Positions 3,969 through 7,617 of a stretch of DNA of 7,617 bases are shown piece after piece. The position numbers were made by a program, and so were the translations under genes. The notes under the pieces are model-generated. The model had not been told where the DNA came from. It ran no database searches and was given only the letters and a program-made list of their open reading frames with translations. Source of the stretch: an uncultured Collinsella sp. (GTDB lineage Bacteria; Actinomycetota; Coriobacteriia; Coriobacteriales; Coriobacteriaceae). Location of the stretch: NCBI GenBank assembly GCA_900553415.1, contig USDH01000073.1:1-7617 (forward strand). Direction: 5' to 3'. Every line of letters starts with the position of its first letter. Position 1 is the stretch's first letter.

Positions 3969-5360
3969 ATGGCATATGACGATAGGGATACCGGACTGAC
4001 GGTTGAGGACCGCGGCTCAAAGTTGGGTCTTCCCCAAAACCAAGATGCAGAGGCCAATGTACTGGCCGCTATGCTGCTATCGCCCGAGGTGGTCGAAGAG
4101 GCCCAGGTCGAGCTGCAGCCCGATGACTTCTACCGGCCCATTCATAAGACCATCTATACCGCGATGGTCGATATGTACAACAGCCGCATTCCCATCGACT
4201 CCATCTCGCTGATCGATTACCTGCGAAGCATCAACAAGCTCGATGCCGTGGGCGGCGAAGCGTACATTTTGGAGTTGATGGGTCAGACTCTGTCGCTCGT
4301 GAACTGGCAGCACCATGCTGCCATCGTTCGCCGCGACTCGATGCTGCGTGAGTTGATCGGCGCCACCAACGAGATCAATGCGCTGGCCTACAACGCCCCT
4401 ACCGACACCAAGGAGGTCGTGGAGCTGGCCGAGAGCAAGCTGCTCAAGGTCACGGCGCGCGAGGTCAAGTCGAGCTACAAGACGCTGACCGAGTTTATGG
4501 TCGAGGCCTATAACGAGGCCGAGGAAGTGTGCCAGGCCGGTGGTCAGGCTGCGGGCGTGCCCACCGGCTTCCCGTCGCTCGACCGCATGCTCATGGGTTT
4601 TCGCGAGGGTCAGCTCATCATCATCGGCGCCCGTCCTGCTGTGGGTAAGACGTCGTTCGCCCTGAATCTGGCGCTCAACGCTGCCGCCGCTGGTTATACC
4701 GTCGGCTTCTTCTCTCTGGAGATGTCGGGCAAGGAAATTGCCCAGCGTCTGATTTGCGCCTACGCCATGATCTCGATCAGTGACTTCCGCATGGGCCGCA
4801 TTAGCCCCGAGCAGTGGGCCAATATCAACGAGGCCACGCAGACCTTGTCTAAGCTCGATATTCTGATTGACGATACGCCCGGCACCACAGTGACCGAGAT
4901 CCGCGCCAAGAGCCGCCGCATGCTCCACAACAAGGAGAAGGCCATCATCATCCTGGACTACCTGCAGCTGGTGAGTCCTCCGCCGGGACGTCGCTCCGAG
5001 AGCCGTACCGTCGAGGTCTCCGAGATGTCGCGTGGTCTGAAGATCATGGCCAAGGAGCTCAAGATCCCGCTCATCGCGCTGTCGCAGCTCTCGCGTCAGG
5101 TCGAATCCCGTACCGGCAAGCGTCCGCAGCTTTCCGACCTTCGTGAATCGGGTTCCATCGAGCAAGACGCCGATATCGTTATGTTCTTGGACCGCTCCGC
5201 CGACGAGGCCGAAGCCTCGCGCGACGATCGACCCGACGAGGGCGTTACGCGTATCGTCGTGGCCAAGAACCGTTCGGGCCCGATCGGCGACGTCGACCTG
5301 ATGTTCCTGCCGGCATCCACCAAGTTCTATGAGCTTGATGGGGCACATGCCGAGGAGTAG
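3969..5360 (+). CDS. dnaB: Replicative DNA helicase DnaB
   Basis: DnaB is the hexameric ring helicase that unwinds DNA 5'-3' at the replication fork and recruits primase. From the ATG at 3969 the protein has 463 residues, a normal length. The N-terminal domain (about 20-125) has QNQDAEANVLAAMLLSPEVV and the DDFYRPIHKTIY region. The RecA-like domain has Walker A GARPAVGKT (220-228), catalytic E251 in FFSLEMS, Walker B IIILDYLQLV (326-335), SQLSRQVE, DLRESGSIEQDADIV, and the arginine-finger region AKNRSGPIG with R435. No intein interrupts the gene, though some actinobacterial dnaB genes carry one. An upstream in-frame ATG at 3957 is possible, but GAGG at 3959-3962 is well placed only for 3969. 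The purA promoter overlaps its stop codon. Confidence 0.96.
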   Translation: MAYDDRDTGLTVEDRGSKLGLPQNQDAEANVLAAMLLSPEVVEEAQVELQPDDFYRPIHKTIYTAMVDMYNSRIPIDSISLIDYLRSINKLDAVGGEAYILELMGQTLSLVNWQHHAAIVRRDSMLRELIGATNEINALAYNAPTDTKEVVELAESKLLKVTAREVKSSYKTLTEFMVEAYNEAEEVCQAGGQAAGVPTGFPSLDRMLMGFREGQLIIIGARPAVGKTSFALNLALNAAAAGYTVGFFSLEMSGKEIAQRLICAYAMISISDFRMGRISPEQWANINEATQTLSKLDILIDDTPGTTVTEIRAKSRRMLHNKEKAIIILDYLQLVSPPPGRRSESRTVEVSEMSRGLKIMAKELKIPLIALSQLSRQVESRTGKRPQLSDLRESGSIEQDADIVMFLDRSADEAEASRDDRPDEGVTRIVVAKNRSGPIGDVDLMFLPASTKFYELDGAHAEE

Positions 5361-5387
5361 GACAGGCGCCCGTTGCACGGGTATACT
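5359..5387 (+). promoter_or_regulatory. Probable purA promoter
   Basis: AGGACA (5359-5364) and TATACT (5382-5387) are separated by 17 bp. The -35 overlaps the last bases of dnaB. Transcription would begin near 5394, leaving a leader of about 60 nt. The nearby CCCGTTGCACGGG is a small hairpin overlapping the spacer. Confidence 0.55.
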
Positions 5388-5453
5388 GGGAATGTTTTGT
5401 GCTTCTGCGTGCCAGCGTGGCGCGTAGACAGTCCATGAATGTAAGGAGTAAAC

Positions 5454-6740
<1,287 letters not shown>

Positions 6741-6762
6741 TCGGGACTATTTGGTTATTGCG

Positions 6763-6820
6763 ATATACCCCTTTGCAGCCCGGACGGGCGGCCGAGGGGT
6801 ATATTTGCTTGCAAAGGGCT
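6763..6820 (+). promoter_or_regulatory. Two-state RNA structure between purA and purD
   Basis: ATATACCCCT (6763-6772) pairs perfectly with AGGGGTATAT (6795-6804), and GCCC (6778-6781) with GGGC (6786-6789) forms an inner stem. In competition, CCCTTTGCA (6769-6777) is an exact complement of TGCAAAGGG (6810-6818). The two structures share the left strand, so only one can form at a time. The first hairpin is followed by TTGCTT rather than a clean T-tract, so it would be at most a weak terminator. It may control read-through into purD, or simply end the purA transcript. Confidence 0.5.
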
Positions 6821-6858
6821 CGCGCGGAGCGGGCCATTCATCCATAGAGGAGGCACCC

Positions 6859-7617
6859 TTGAAGGCGGACACTCAAACCATCGACATCCTGTTGTTGGGC
6901 AGCGGCGGCCGTGAGCATGCTTTGGCAGCTAAGCTCGCGGCATCACCGCGCGCCGGCAAGCTCTACATCGCGCCGGGCAACGGCGGCACCGCGAGCTGTG
7001 GCGAGAACGTTGTTCTCGACGACTGCGATCCTGCGGCCGTGGCGGCGTTTGCGCAGAGCCACGGATGCGGACTCGTGGTAATTGGCCCCGAGGCTCCGCT
7101 CGTGGCGGGCGTGGCCGACGCCGTGCGCGCGGCGGGTATTCCCTGCTTTGGCCCGGGTGCCGAGGGCGCTCAGATGGAGGGCTCCAAGCTGTTCTCCAAG
7201 CAGCTCATGGAGCGTGCGGGTATTCCGACGGCAGTCTACGGCTCATTTACCGACGAGGCTTCGGCGCTCGCCTACGTGCGCGAGCAGGGTGCCCCGCTGG
7301 TCGTGAAGGCCGACGGCCTTGCCGCGGGCAAGGGCGTTATCGTGGCGACCGAACTTGAGCAGGCCGAGGAGGCCGTGCGCGAGTGCTTTGGCGGCACCTT
7401 TGGCGATGCCGGCAACACCGTGGTCATCGAGGAGATGCTGACCGGTCCCGAGTGCTCGCTGCTTGCCTTTACCGACGGCAAGACCGTGCGCCCCATGGCC
7501 ACCTCGCAGGACCACAAGCGCGCGCTCGAGGGCGACAAGGGCCCCAACACCGGTGGCATGGGCGTCTACAGCCCGGTGCCCATCGTGACCGACGAGGAGC
7601 ACGCCACGATGGTGAAG
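6859..7617 (+). CDS. purD: Phosphoribosylamine-glycine ligase (GAR synthetase), 3' end cut
   Basis: PurD joins phosphoribosylamine and glycine with ATP to make glycinamide ribonucleotide, the second step of de novo purine synthesis. The window holds 253 codons without a stop, of an expected total of about 420, and the gene runs off the right edge. Motifs are LLGSGGREHAL (12-22), IGPEAPLVAG (75-84), GSKLFSK (108-114) and AGIPT at the start of the ATP-grasp domain, VKADGLAAGKGV (149-160), EEMLTGPECS (191-200) and the family signature GPNTGGMGVYSP (228-239). The start is a TTG at 6859, chosen because AGAGGAGG (6846-6853) lies 5 nt upstream and no nearby in-frame ATG precedes the N-terminal motif. 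A TTG start behind a near-perfect Shine-Dalgarno could tune expression. It follows purA with a structured spacer. Confidence 0.96.
   Translation, partial: MKADTQTIDILLLGSGGREHALAAKLAASPRAGKLYIAPGNGGTASCGENVVLDDCDPAAVAAFAQSHGCGLVVIGPEAPLVAGVADAVRAAGIPCFGPGAEGAQMEGSKLFSKQLMERAGIPTAVYGSFTDEASALAYVREQGAPLVVKADGLAAGKGVIVATELEQAEEAVRECFGGTFGDAGNTVVIEEMLTGPECSLLAFTDGKTVRPMATSQDHKRALEGDKGPNTGGMGVYSPVPIVTDEEHATMVK

Noticed and set aside
4077..5378. Minus-strand frame of 433 codons opposite dnaB
   Set aside because: Antisense shadow of a clear dnaB with all helicase motifs on the plus strand. The same applies to 5460-6320 opposite purA.

Overview
The window looks like a piece of an actinobacterial chromosome, most likely a Coriobacteriia gut anaerobe such as Collinsella. 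This is an inference from the high-GC codon use of the housekeeping genes, the order rpsF-ssb-rpsR-rplI-dnaB-purA-purD, the strong AGGAGG-type ribosome binding sites, and the style of the accessory protein at the left end. No database search was possible.

Left end (1-1250): an accessory cassette. One gene (154-1161) encodes a 335-residue protein with a PD-(D/E)XK nuclease-like C-terminal half. It lies between two 60-bp inverted repeats (1-60 and 1173-1232, 57 of 60 positions matching). The right repeat is part of a larger 68-bp near-palindrome (1183-1250) with 25-bp arms and an 18-nt loop that holds two head-to-tail ATGTCG hexamers one helical turn apart. The left repeat has the same features but is cut by the window edge. 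The gene is visibly less GC-rich than its neighbours. This cassette is the part most likely to be undescribed.

Middle left (1284-1595): two serine tRNA genes on the minus strand, anticodons CGA and GGA, each followed by a hairpin with a T-tract. One promoter is visible, upstream of the GGA gene. Then comes about 400 bp without a convincing gene (1600-1955), holding one exact TTGTCCACA DnaA-box-like site.

Right part (1956-7617): plus-strand housekeeping genes. A promoter and a leader hairpin precede rpsF (S6), ssb, rpsR (zinc-type S18) and rplI (L9 with an acidic tail), closed by a strong intrinsic terminator. Next come dnaB (replicative helicase), purA (adenylosuccinate synthetase, with a promoter overlapping the dnaB stop) and purD (GAR synthetase, cut by the window end). 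The first block joins translation and replication: S6 and S18 form a ribosomal heterodimer, and SSB and DnaB both act at the fork. The second block is purine synthesis. Hairpins upstream of rpsF, rpsR and purD suggest RNA-level control, and the purA-purD spacer can form two mutually exclusive structures.
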